From Phytoseiulus persimilis (lineage: Eukaryota; Arthropoda; Arachnida; Mesostigmata; Phytoseiidae), in contig CM075102.1 of NCBI GenBank assembly GCA_037576195.1, forward strand, positions 17,852,745 to 17,916,744: DNA of 64,000 nucleotides, given 5' to 3'. The position numbers were made by a program, and so were the translations under genes. Under the pieces are notes generated by a model, which made no database searches, had not been told where the DNA came from, and saw nothing but the letters and a program-made list of their open reading frames with translations. This document shows positions 36,201 to 48,612 of this stretch, piece after piece. How positions within the stretch are numbered: the stretch's first letter is position 1; each line of letters opens with the position of its first letter.

Positions 36201-36831
36201 ATCAGTCTAAAATGTCCTTGGAGCGCATCTGTTCGAACCACGGTTTCCAGCTGACGGGGCACGCTGACTAACGGCTTCCGCTCGCCGTCCGGGCCATGCT
36301 CGGATGGCACTCCGGCTGGTTGTTCTGTTTCTCGAGTGATACCGAGGAAGGCTCCCTGTTCTTACCTCGGGCACGACGGACCAACCGATATCGGTCGCAC
36401 CGTAGGTGAAGTTCGTACACTCCACCCAGGCCGAGGTGTTGGTGAAGGATCCATTCGTCGGATGCGTGTAGCACCTCCCGAGTTCCGCGTCGGAAGAGTT
36501 CGGCTGAAAGTTCAAAACCAGATTCCACTTGATATCACTCGATCCCTCGAGAGCTCCCAGGCGGTTCCGTTTCCATGACAAACAGGTTCATGTGCCACCC
36601 TCAAACTGTGAAAATATAGCTGTTGTGCATGATGTGTGGCGAGAACCGAGAACCGTTTTGCCTTACATGATCTGCACTTCCATTCGCACACGACACGTCG
36701 AAGTCTCCCGTGAGGAAGTCGATCCCGGTGAGAGTCCAAGCCGAGGGGAGGGCTCGCAGGATGGTGACCAAGAGCACGATGAAATGGTAAATGCCAAACT
36801 CACCGATCACGTCACTGATGTCGAGGAGCAT
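33221..36831 (-). CDS. SLC22-type organic ion transporter (MFS), ten coding exons
   Basis: Twelve-helix plasma-membrane carrier of the SLC22 (organic cation/anion/carnitine) family; substrate not predictable. Minus-strand coding exons in order: 36667-36831, 36366-36503, 35556-35659, 35266-35420, 34785-34953, 34437-34581, 34128-34263, 33783-33944, 33495-33727 and 33221-33397 (TGA at 33221-33223). All have GT-AG ends and matching phases; 527 aa, normal for the family. Family marks: DISDVIGEFG at the N-terminus; TM1 near 15-33; a large extracellular loop (about 45-100) with glycosylation sequons NSS, NGS, NTS and NFT; WNLVCRRQW at 102-110; GLLSDWQGRRKSLL after TM2; EESPRWLV at 247-254; LELLPTNIRS at 437-446; FLPETL near 500. 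ATG 36831 is the first in-frame ATG after an upstream TAA. Weakest junction: the 55-bp intron 33728-33782, whose acceptor is poor. Intron 33945-34127 is a multiple of three without an in-frame stop. The subgroup cannot be fixed from motifs alone. Confidence 0.92.
35160..35170. repeat. C11 homopolymer in a transporter intron
   Basis: Lies in the intron 34954-35265 of the SLC22-type gene, so it does not affect the protein. Confidence 0.9.
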
Positions 36832-36999
36832 TGTGCCGCCGTCGACGGCGTAGCGTTTCGTGGTTGTTTTCAGATCGCTCTCGTCTGAGAAACCACTTTT
36901 TTATTTGCTGTGATACTATTCTCTAACTGTTCTACTCCGTTCTGATTCGCTCTTATTCGGAGAACGTTTTCCCCTCCTAGCTCATGGTGTCAACTCCGG

Positions 37000-39990
37000 A
37001 ATGGCGACGTCGAGTGACAAACGGCATGCCGTCAATGGAAGTGTTTTGAGCCACTGAATGTTCTCCTACCAAAGTGGAGCGAACAAGCATGCCGGGGAGG
37101 GAGCACTTGACGTATTGGTCCAGGGAGCCGCCTAGTTTGACTTGGGATCGGCGACCGATGCGAGACTCCGCGGCGATTCCGTCTGCCCTTGTGGCTCTCG
37201 ATCTGCCAGTCCCGATGCACATAGGAACACCGGCTCTTCAAGAGAAACTTGAGCGTCGGAGACGCAGTATTTGCCCGTGGTCCACGCTTGCTCGCCCGGA
37301 TTTCCGCCGTTATTTCAGGATAACGCTGTTGCTTGTCCAGAACTCCACTGCTCACTCAATGAGTGATTCCAGATCCTTCCACTGTTTACACGAAGCGTAG
37401 CTTATGAGGCACGCCAGGAGACACAGGTTGACACATGACCGCGAGCACTTGCGGCGTTGATTGAATCTAAACTGACTACATCTGTCCCGGATAGTGGGGA
37501 ACGCAGAGCAAACGAGCGCTTGCACGCGCGCACGGATCGACAAACTAGCGGACGGACTGGCCTGTCCGGTGAACGGGTATTCGCAGTGACCAACTGACTG
37601 GCCGAGGGACTGACGGATGGACGAACTCTATCGCGCGCCGCTCAGCGAACTTCTATGGAAACAGTCTTTGAGAAAGGTTTTGATAAACAGAACGGCGCGC
37701 CAGCCTCTCGCCGGTTCGCTGCTCACTCACAATAGATGGACGCTTAACGCAAAGCCCTCACGCTGTACGACGCCGGCCGCTTTCCCGCCAGCTCTCCTGC
37801 CTGCGTGGTCGAGAGCTAGGCGAACTAGACGTCCAGCTTGTCACTTTCCGGAGGGCATTGTTTTTTCTAGCTGAGGGAAACGCACTTCTCGAGCACATTT
37901 ACCCTGCTCATCGAGGAGCAAATGTTTTTTCAACGATTAGCTCTCGGATTCACCCCGTGGAACGTGGCTCAGACTGCCAGAATTCCGTCCATGCTCCTCT
38001 CTCCAGCCGATCCGCCCGGTGTCAGGATGGTCTTCATCGACATTTCTTCATCGCTCTTTGAAACTGATACACTCCAAAAGATCACTCGGAAAAGTATGCA
38101 TCTGCTCTCGTTCCCTTGGCCCCGGAGGGGTGACAGAACTTGTCGGAAACACTCGGGGTCAGATTTTCAATTCTAACGGCAATTCCTCGGCAGCAAGCTA
38201 CATGAGATCAAGTCCCAGAGGTGACGCGGGGAGACCCACTTGTGGCTGCGACGCACGCTTGGAAAGAACGAGAACCATGGTGTCCACCCTCAGAGCTCTT
38301 GATGTGATTCATGCCGAGGGTGACCTATTTTGATAGGGTCAGTTCTACATTCTGTCGAGACCGGGAACAGTCATTTCGAAAGATCCAAAGTGTTCACAAA
38401 AGATGCAATCAGGTCGGCGTTTCTCCGTTGAGATGAAAGCCTATGACGGGAGGAAGGAAAGTAGGACTTTTTCTCAGTTTCGTCAGGTCCTCGAGCGGAG
38501 CCCCGACTCGAGTCGAGATCGTGACCGTCTTGAGCTGCCGCCTAGAGGCACTTTTCCGGCCTTTTCCTGGGAAATGGCAGACGTCCAACGCCCTATGGCC
38601 CGAGTATCTCTAAGTCTCCTGCCCTAGTGCCTGAATATTGTTCTATCGGCCCCGATATTCGTTTCCGAGCCGCGGCGTGAGCCCCGACACTTCTCGATAT
38701 ATTCCTGTTCTTTACTCGAGGTTCATCATCTGAACCGGGGGCACAGATTAAAGTTTTAACAGGGATTCGCGAGCTGGCTCGTTTCCCAAGGTGCACCAGA
38801 AGAAGACGCTGCGAAATCCGTTCGAAACTTTTTAATAAGCGCCCACCTTCGTTCATAAGAATAGATAGCGGCCCTTTCTTCAGCTTATCGGCTGCAAGCT
38901 GAGGAAGTGAGGAGAATAGATCGTTCCCCGCAACAATAACATTCTCCTTCGGTTGAGATGTCGGAATTCCGGCGCCGGATGAATATTATCAATTCATATT
39001 CCATCCGAGAAAACTCTGAGCATTCTTGAATTGAAAGCAGGATTTTATTCACATCTCTCCGACAGAAATGATGACAAAAGAACAATCGGGAGAAATATAC
39101 TCCCCGCCATTCATACTTTGTTACCTAAATAACTTATTAGGGAATGCTTCTGCTACCGTTGATAGTCTTGAACGAGGTTCGCCTAGGGTAGGTTCTGATA
39201 AGTACAACACGATTTTCAGAACTGTCTCAATGGAAAAAACCGACTGATTTGGGAGGAGTCCTCTGAAGATCTCCATGAAACGGGGATGCTATGTGGAGAG
39301 CGCTCCGAGGGATGAGTTTCCGCAGAGTTTGAAGTCCCCAAATTCCGACATAAATCGCGAGGGGAACGCGTCGATATCGGTACCCGTAGGCCGATAAATC
39401 CAACATTTGCAGCAGAACCTTCGAATTCGGAAACAAGGAGCCGGAACCCGCCTGACGGAGACTCAAAGTTTGCACAGGAGGTGAAACGCAGAGCTTCTTT
39501 GAATTTCAAGGAATGAAGGTGTCTAATCGAGAGTTTGGGTACGCTTTTGCAGAGTCCGGTATTCGCCCAGCCCACCAAGGAACTGTGGGAAGTCACGTGT
39601 CTGAAAGCACAGTGATGGTATTCCGAACACTTTGAGAGGTATTCCTGGGAGAGAGAGTAAAACTACATGAAAGATCTCATTCATCATCATCGTTATCTTC
39701 TCAACCATTTTCATCACATTTGGCACACGTGGCACTTTTTACCGGACCAGGTTTCGTATTTACAACTTCCTTTCTCCCAAAGTTTGCAGTCTTTCATCCG
39801 CCTCAAGCGTTCCTTCAAAGAGTAGTCTAAGCTAGACGCTAAGTATGGTACATCATTTACAACGATATCATCTTGCCATAACTTCGTAGGCCATGAAATT
39901 GAAAGTTTTCGCCGCTATCGTATGCGGGAAAATTCCTCGAGGGTGTTGCTGCGTTTCCATAGTGCCAGTGCTACAAGGTTCGAGCGACGG
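37000..39990. other. Stretch between the transporter start and the ephrin end
   Basis: Contains the presumed transporter promoter side (above 36832) and, at its right end, possibly the ephrin 3' UTR. Minus-strand frames at 39216-39735 include a hydrophobic start (EIFHVVLLSLPGIPL) but cannot be joined into a convincing gene. No TATA box stands out upstream of the transporter. Confidence 0.4.
39044..39049 (-). terminator. Possible distal poly(A) signal of the ephrin gene
   Basis: AATAAA on the minus strand, about 1.1 kb beyond the end of the extended ephrin frame. It would suit a long 3' UTR; no direct evidence of use. Confidence 0.25.
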
Positions 39991-40154
39991 CTTCATCCAC
40001 GCTGCGACCGATTTTCTTCCAAAATAGGCCCTCCCATCTCGGGAGATCTTTATCATATGTACAGCAACTGAGCGATCAGTTCGATTGACGCTCGATCAAC
40101 TGACTGATGAGTGAGTGTTCAACAAGGAGTCCTCTCGATGAATCCCATGTCACC

Positions 40155-42683
40155 TCACATATTCGATGGCTGCATGTAAATCTGAGAAGACGTCATCAAC
40201 TTGGGGTTGTGACTCGGCTGGGGCGTATACGTGTTGCGTACAACGCTGGCCGCCTCGAAGGTGTGACCCGGCGTTTTATTGAAGATCACCGTGTGCGCGG
40301 GAGGCATTGGGAGCTGCGTCCACGCGGAGACTCCCATCGGACCCAGGGTTCCGGGTCGCCCCGTGCGAAGCTGCCGCCTGTCTCGGCGGCGGAGTAAACA
40401 TCATCTGATCACAAAAACTGCCAATAAGACCGTTGCGATACCCACGGCGATCAGCAGCCAAAGACCGTAGCCGCAGTGGAGACATGATGACGCTGAATCT
40501 GAGAACGCGACTTCCTCTTGATCCTCAGGCCGCACCACGGGGTCTGGGGGAAGGAGACGGAATTCAGGGTTAGAACGCGCACGAGGGAGCGAATGCAGAC
40601 GAAAATGAAAAGAAGCTTCATTAACTCGGGAAGCCTCGCAAGATTAATCGTTGCCCAGCCGACGCAGGAAAAAATCTTTCCGCTCATCAGGGAGAAAATC
40701 TCTTTCCGCTCATCAGGGAGAAAATCTCTTTCTCTCGAGAGAGAAGTAACTAGTCGACTCAAAATAAGCCCCGAGACAGAACTGTTCCCCCAGAGTAATT
40801 TGTGAGGAGCTCAGTCCACGCAAAAGCTTTAAGAGGAACCTGAAATCGTAGCCGTGCTGAGGGAAGCCCAACATCGACCGGGACTGGTCGTTGCTGCGTT
40901 CATTGCTGGTCGGCAGCCGAAGATCAGCGCAACGAGTACGACCGCGATTTCGAGAATGGAATTCGACGACTCCTCAGGAACTTACAGATTTTGTTGAAGC
41001 CACCAGGAAACTTTTCCGTTTCTTCTGTGGTGAAAATCCGAGATTCTGGCAGCTTTGCCCGTATGCTAGGTCGGAGTGTTCTGAACACCGGATTGTACGA
41101 CACCGTGGTCGACTCCGGCACCTCAGATGACGCGGTTGCTTTGACAGGTTGGCTTTTGCTGACTCGCTCATCTGAAATTGGAAGCAATAATAAAATAACA
41201 AGTCACCATAACGTCTTGCGGTGGGAACTGTCGTGGCCCCTTCGATCGACTGTAAGCCTCCGACATCGATCAAAGCTAATAATCTGTTACATCGGACGCC
41301 CGATCCAGAATCGAGCTTCGATACCGGACTACAAAAAAACGGAAGCAGTAGGGGAAGGTTGGAAGCTCAATGGACATATCCGATCGCTTATTCGCGCGCG
41401 AAGCTCCTGATTCAGTTCAACACCCGAATCCGTCAGGTGCGACCAGACACTTAGTGAGCCGGGTATCTGTCAGTTTTCTTCTTTCTTTTGTGAAAAGTGG
41501 TCCGGTCTTTTATTCTCGCTCCCCGCTCTGAGAGAAAAGCTGTCAATTAGGTACTCCTATTCGGAGACACGTAGCAGCAAGGTAGGAGGTGGAGAGAAGG
41601 AATTCTCGAGGGATTTCCCTTACTGACGTGGTGCTAACGTCTCCGTCCGAGTCATCCCTCACCGAACTAACGTCACTGTCGACATATCGCTTCCGAAAGG
41701 TCTGCCTGCATTATGTTCTCCGCTCATGAGTAAGATTTTTAGACACGCTCGAGACGACGGAGGAATGCGATGACACCGGATCGGTTTCATCGCTGTACAC
41801 ACAGAGCGAGCAGTGGTGCGCCTGACGCAGGCTCAGACTTTCCCCCATCGCTCATCAAGCTTAACCTGGGCACTAAATAAGGCCAATCGTGGATGAGAGC
41901 ATTCGGGGATATCGAATAGAGACATCAAAAAGCTAATGTGATGATCGTTGACGGCACCTACCGAAATCTCTGCAGCACACTTTGAAAGTAACTTTCATAT
42001 TGTGCTGCCGGCAAGCGCCTCCGTGATCCTGATGAAGACCGCCAGGAGTTCCGCTCGACGTTGATATGAGGTAATAATCCTCACCGGGTTTGAATTCTTT
42101 GCCTCCAGGCTGCGGTGTGAAAGACCTATACACAGAGAATTTTTAGATGCGCGTCGAATTTTCAGTGGTAAAGGACGGGCCCGATAATTTGACCACAAGT
42201 CAACGTTTCGCAATTACTTGATATTTTGAGAATCGATACTTCATAGTTTTTCACAAATCGTGTCTTCCGTGGAAATCAAAGCCGCAAATGAGTCGAATGA
42301 GCTCACCTGAAGGTTATCGTGTACTTGAGGGCTCGGCCCGCGTTCCCATCGCATTTGGCGACAAGATTCGGGTTGTCCTTCCGTGAAAGAGTACAAGTAT
42401 CGTACTCTTGTCGAGACACCAGATATATTAGATATGTTTCCATTTCTGAAGGTGGAGTTCCAACTCGATAATGCGGACATATTAAATCAAGCTGTAAGAG
42501 GGAATCGTGCGATGCCGTGAGCTCGTTCAGGATCACAGTGAGATGTGAGATCTCCAACCTGGAGGAGATCGTCAGTATCCAAAACGACAAGAAAGACACT
42601 TGGGAACACTCACCTGGTCAAATTCGAAGTTTTGATTGCCACGGTTGACATCTATTATGTGGTCCGTGTTATCGATGCGGAAC
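40155..42683 (-). CDS. Ephrin, last five exons; 5' exon not found; in-frame TGA followed by an 81-codon open tail
   Basis: Membrane-attached ligand of Eph receptor kinases, used in cell-contact guidance. Minus-strand exons: 42614-42683, 42307-42491, 41962-42125, 40986-41171 and 40543 downward, all with GT-AG ends and agreeing phases. The ephrin domain is clear: FRIDNTDHIIDVN, FEFDQ, LDLICPHY, SRQEYDTC, LVAKCDG, KYTITF, FTPQPGGKEFKPGEDYYLIS and GGACRQHNMKVTFKVC. The four conserved cysteines (ICP, DTC, AKC, GAC) are present. A stalk of about 90 residues rich in Ser, Thr, Pro and Glu follows, then a hydrophobic segment GLWLLIAVGIATVLLAVFVI. TGA at 40401-40403 follows at once, giving 248 residues from the first exon seen. 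The same frame stays open to a TGA at 40155-40157: a basic run (CLLRRRDRRQ), then a tail ending QIYMQPSNM. The first exon seen starts in phase 2, so the signal peptide and first ephrin strand lie upstream; no matching exon end was found from 42.7 to 62 kb. Confidence 0.93.
40275..40280 (-). terminator. AATAAA inside the open tail after the ephrin TGA
   Basis: On the minus strand AATAAA lies about 120 bases after the first ephrin TGA and inside the 81-codon extension, where it reads as Asn-Lys. If used, it would give a short transcript without the extension. If the extension is translated, it is a chance match or an alternative poly(A) site. The next AATAAA found is at 39044-39049. Confidence 0.3.
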
Positions 42684-45600
42684 CTGGAATGAGACAAGAT
42701 ACGTCAGGTTCTACGATGGAATCTCAACTGATTGATTCCTCCCATTGGAGGTGGTCAAGCTCATTTGGAGAAAACTAGGCATTGCGAGAGTCGTGTATTT
42801 TCATCTGTTCGTGGAGTCAGAACCTCTCAGTGAGAAACTCAATCGTGGATGGTAATACGTGTGATGATCGTCGGAGCCCAAACAGAGGCTCCGGAAGACC
42901 ATTTTTAACGAGGACCGAGACGCTGAAAAACTTTGCAGTCGTGCCACGAAGGAGAACAAAAATTTCGAAGATGAACGTGTGCTCTCGAGAGCGCCCCTCT
43001 CTGATTCTCCGGTCCGGGACGTATGACTTCCTCGATTCAGTATTGGAAACGCATTCGACTCGGTCATAGGGCCGACGATCACATTCGGGAAACGTAGCCC
43101 GATATTTTCCCTCCTTAGTAGTCATTTAACATCCCCTCGGATGCCGATTTTTTTTTTTTAGTGGGGAAAATCATTACCACTCAAATGTTTTCCACGAACT
43201 GTCGGTGCCGTGCTTCCCATGGGCTCCCGAGGTCAAGTGGTAACGAATACGAAAATGCTTCCGCTCAGAGAAAAAATCTGAGGCGGAGTCATAGAACACG
43301 GCGACAAAAAATCTCGCGACGACGAGCGAAGGAACTTCCAACGCGTGCAGAAGCTCTCACACAAAAATAACTCAACTTGGCGAATTCATGGAACTTTGTC
43401 GGAGCAGCACGAGATAATAAACGACCCATCCGTTTGAGGATGAAGCATTCCCCGTTGCAGAATTGTCTCAAAGATGGACAAGGTTGTGATGGAGAGACAA
43501 AATCATGAGAGATGATTCCCGCTTCTCCGTCTTCCACTCCGAAGCTGCTACGGCTCAAGAGTTTTTCCTCCGTTTTCCTCCCGCGGAGAACAGCAGAGCC
43601 CAGCCTTCGACTCGAAGAAGTGCATGTGAAGGTTATTCTTCTCTCTCCTCCTCCGAGGATACAAAATGAGAACTCCACGACCCAACTCTGGCCGAGGTAG
43701 AACGAATAAGAGGACGAACGGCGATGCGAAGCTCGGACAATGCAGCGGGTGCCGCGATCGGGATTCCGTCCGAGCAGGGTCATCCAGAACATCACTCTTC
43801 CGTGGTTCTCGATTTCACAGCTCGACTGGAGATTGGGTAGCTCCTGAGCAGATCTTGACAGTTTTAATTTCGCGCCTGGAGTAGGCGCTAGGTTACGTTG
43901 CGCTTGATTTTGTGAGAGCAGCATCTGGAGTTTCTGTGCTCCTCAGAGCTCCCGTTGAACCCTCGGTCGCTCCTCAATCTAGGTAGGGCGTCAAATGAAC
44001 TCCGGCTCCGCATGCTCTAGTTGTGAGCTTTGTTTGGCAATGACTCTGGTTTCGAGATGAATGGGAGATAACGGCGTTTCTCCTCCCCGGAAGACCTCTG
44101 AGGCTTCGCTATGCTTTCCCCACTCGTCGGCTTTCTGTGTATCAATCCGACGCTAATCCAATCACTAGGGTCAGCCTCACTACACAGAAACTCACTCAAG
44201 TCGAGGGCTAAGAAAGTCGAGGAGAAAAAATCCCGTTGGACGGCCTTCCTCTCCCAACAATGAATGAACGACCGACTGGCCGCCCGACGAAACCAACAAC
44301 GAGTGGCGTGAGCTATATGGGACGCCTCCTCTGATTATTTCCGGAATCATATTCATATCCAACCGTGTCTGCTGTTCAATTATCCCCACAGCGACACTCC
44401 AAGCGGACTCGGAAGCGGGAACTCAAGCTCATCACGCATCTCCCATCAAGGAATCGTCTCAAATCAGGAGCACAAAGTCTCAGCCGGAGCCGTCCGCTGC
44501 GATTCGAAAGGCGAACGCCACAACGAACGCCTTAAAAAGTCGTCCACGCCACAGGTGCCACTAGAGTAGAGCCAGCGCAGTTCACATCATCTCAGCCGCC
44601 GCCGATTGAGAACGAGCGCTTCCTACTTTGAAAATCAATTAATGTTTGTGTCGTCTTTCTCGAGCCCCGAACGCTCGATCCGCTCCCTCCTCACTCAGTC
44701 GAGGAGTCGCATCGGTCTTCCTTATCTCATGAAACGCGGCGACCATTTTAGGTCGAAGCAGAGAGTCAGGGCAAGATTTACATGAGATCTCGTTTAAGCT
44801 CATGTGTTTCTGATATGAGTTCGCTCGCTACCGCTGTCTCCTCGGCCCGCACCGGCTTTGAAGTCGTTTTTGAGCGCTTGTTCAGCGCCGGACAGAGAAT
44901 TAGGCACGGCTTGAATTAAACGCGGCGCGAAAAATCCGGCACATCGGACTGACTGGAGAGTCGAGTGAGTGAGCCGTAGGGACATACGTCGTGTACGAGA
45001 AACGGAAAGGGGCCGAAAAAGGAGCCGTGCCGCTCTTCGAGAATGAACGGACGACGAATGGCAAACGACGCCCTCGCACGAAATTCTTCATGACAGCATC
45101 AACGACAAACGTCCGACGGCGAGATCGCTTTACAACATCCTTAAGCGAAGGGAGTTTGAAAGCGCTCAGAAGACGAATCGTCTCTTAAGAGCTTTCAGTG
45201 TTCGCTCGTTTTCTGTCTCGCCGATGTTTTCTTGCTCCGCTCCAGGTTTTCCGTCAGATCCTCCGAAGACCGAAGCGAGTGGACAAAGCGTCTGAATTTG
45301 GCGTCTCCGGCATGAACTTACGCATCGCGAAGTCGTCCCAAGTATTTTGTCGACTCGATACGTTCCCCATTAGGACATTTCCCAATCTCGAATGGCCTGC
45401 GGAGACTCGGAGAAACGCAGCAAAAACCGGTGACGGTTGTCCTGGATAGTTTTTTCCACCCTTGTGTCCGATATAATTCTGCTCTCGTCCGGGCGTCTTA
45501 GGTCTGGATTCTGTGAGGGGTTTCCGGCCGGGTCAATTGCTCCTTCTGTCGGCGAATATCACGAAGAAGAAAAGGTGTTGTTCATCTCATAGCAACAGCG

Positions 45601-48072
45601 CCAGAAGCAGCCGCATGTGCGAGAACGCTCCGACCGGCATTCCCAGCCGCTTTTTGTGAGGGGACTGTGAGCCTCTCGGAATGCCGCTCGCGCGTTAGAA
45701 TCTGTCTGGGTGTCCGTCTGTCTGTGAATCCACCTACGTCCTGTCTGAGGCGGCTGAACATCGATAGAGCGAACAGAACATGGGGCGCCCGGAAAGTGAG
45801 TTTAAACCACCGGCGCGAGTTCACATCGTCCCAACGCCCTCTGTTCCCGCCGATGATCAGTTCGATGAGGCCGGACGAACCATTCTGTGACAATCCTTGG
45901 AAACTAGAGACTTCGGTGTTCGGAACGATTCTTGTACTCGATCCAGAGATGGAGCGCAATTTACACTCGAACCGCAGGACAATTTTAAAATTTTCTAATC
46001 TTTCGAGGGGAAATTTCTGTCTCGCGAGGCTACGGATGGCCAAACGCAGTTGTGGGCTTCAAAGAGTGCTCCACGATATGTCACGAAGAACCGGGAAGCA
46101 TGAGCTGATCAGGCAACCTTTAAGAGACGCTACCCGCAACGCTTGGAACGATGAATCGATTTTTCAACGCTGTGATCATACTCTGTCACGAGCGAGACCG
46201 TGAGCACGCCTGTCTCAGTTAGTCAGTCAGTGGTGAAAGTGAGAAATGGTTCGAAAATACGATCGCGATGGAAGCGAGCCGATGAGAGGCGAAGAGCATG
46301 TCATGGGATTTTACAAGTGGACTCGAAGGCGACAATTTCAAGCTCAATAAACCCGGCGGTGACTTCCATGGAATGGAGATCGAAGAAAGAACCCCTGGTT
46401 CTCTCGATGAGGCGAAAACAACGACTCGTTCCAAAATTTCCAGCAGTTCCATCGTTTGACTATCAACTATCGGTCGAAACGCTCGTATCGGTCGCTCCTC
46501 GAGAGATGCATGACACGGAACTGGATGAGGCGAGGTTCGAAGAATCCATTTCTTGGTGTTTCGCTCGTGGTCTACTCTGGTGAATCGGTTGCGTGCAGCC
46601 CCCGTGCCCAGCCGTCCCGCGGGAACGAGACATCATCTTTCTCGTTTTCCTTGTCAACTTTGGAAACGCCCTGGACAAGGTCAACTCGATTAGATCGGAT
46701 CCGACTTCCGGCCCGGAATCTTTCCCAGGATTCGGAAGTCGTGAGCTGCAACAAGATCCGAGGCGTCGCACAAGCTTCATGCTAACGACGTCTGGCGGCT
46801 CTCGCATCCTTCCACTCAAACTTCACTCAGTGCGCGGCACGCCGCCGCCGCCGCTCGCACGGACAGACGGACGGCCCGCGTTTGATGTGTCTCCTTGTCT
46901 CATGGGACAGAGATGACGACACGATGATGGTTGCCGAACGACACCGTCCACATACGGAAGCGTCTTGCTGCCGCAGGTCATAGCCGCGCTCACTCGCGGT
47001 CCGTGATTAGCGACACGCAACGGAATTACCATTCCAGAGCAGACGCCACGGACCAATTACCGCTGCACAGAATCACTACGAGCGGAGTTTTTTTTGACAT
47101 ACATCGCGGTAATACCACCGCATATTTTCACGGATGCAGATGCCACCCAGAAGTCTCATCAGAACCTCACTCAAGATGTTCGTTTTTCGTCGTCACAAGG
47201 CTCAAAAGGGTTGGTGCGATGCCGGGAAGCACTTGCGCGTTCACTCCACGCTCGACGAGGCAACCTCGCGCGTCCGGTCCACAAACCGAGATACCGCAGC
47301 AGAGCCGAAACTGGATTATCCGTGCAAACGGGGTGGAGAAGGTTCACGACATCAAATTACGTCTTCAACCTGAAGTCATAACTCGTCGGCGTGCTTTCTA
47401 ATGAGGACCCTGGATGGGTCAGAAGAACTTTGTTGGCCGGCCGGCCGGCGGCCTGTCCGTTCTGGATCGGATGATCGAAATTCACATAATTCACGCTATC
47501 GCGAGCTGTGATCTGGCCGCGTCAAGCCGGAGCACATGGAGTGAGTTGATTGAGCAGCAGCGAAGATCGGAGAGATTCTGTTTTCCCCCTTTGCGTACAG
47601 TTAATTGTATCTTATTAACATTGAATCGATCCGCTGCCCGTTGTGTGTCCGTCGGTGTGTTTCTCTCCCCTGCTGGCGCTATCTGCAGGACTTTATCGGA
47701 ATACGCTCATTATCATCAGGCGATGGAAAGTCGAAACAACGAAGCCGGAGATCGAATCAATGACAGATCGAGGTGACTTCGGAAGCTCTGACGTCGACGT
47801 GCCGCTCGACCGCCCTGCTCACGAATGAGGCGTCCGAGGAGCGAACGAGCCTACCTGCCGCGTTCGCTCGAACTCCGACATCCTTGGATAACGAGTTCTC
47901 ATCCGCTTCCAACTGACTCCGCCGGATCGGGAACCGTTGCCTCACTCACTGTCGGTAGCGGACATCGTTCAAGTGTTTGTGCGGACCCGAGCCCGACGCT
48001 CGATTGACGACGAGGCGCGTGTGCCACCGACAGAACAGATGACGTTCGAGCTAAACGGCATTGTGAGTCCTT

Positions 48073-48099
48073 CCCCCCCCCCCCCCCCCCCCCCCCCCC
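48073..48099. repeat. Poly(C) tract of about 27 bases
   Basis: A long C run preceded by gagtcctt and followed by gccttcct. It makes the short open frames around it (Pro-rich in one frame) unreliable. The exact length is uncertain, as in any homopolymer of this size. Confidence 0.9.
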
Positions 48100-48612
48100 G
48101 CCTTCCTAAACGATTTCAGAATCTCTCCGCGCTCTTAAAAGATATACGGACGGACTCGCGTGCCGATCGGAGCCCCGAGGCACGTCTCCATGCATCGGCG
48201 AGCGAACCCGTCATCGCGAATTTTCCAGGTACCCTCGGAGCCGAACCCGTTCTGTTTTTGACAGCCTGATTTCTACTCTGATCGCACAACACTGAGAAGC
48301 TGCACGCGGCCGGATTCTCCGCGCTCCGGATTCCTGCTTTTTGATCTATTTCAGGGAATGGATTCGCGTGAGACGGGAAGCGATGTAGGAGCTGTCGGTG
48401 GTGGAAATGATTCGCTCAGTCGGTCGCCCGGCTGGCCAGCAGAATTTTCTCCAGATCGATTTCGCTGCAATAGCTGACTTCTCGTGATCTGGGATCGAGA
48501 ACGGTGACGACAATCATCTCTCAGGATGGTGCCGGAGCCGCGATTGTTTTCACACCGTGAGGGCCGTCGACGGCGAAGCAAAAAAAACGTCCACTGAAGG
48601 AAAGTTGAGCGC

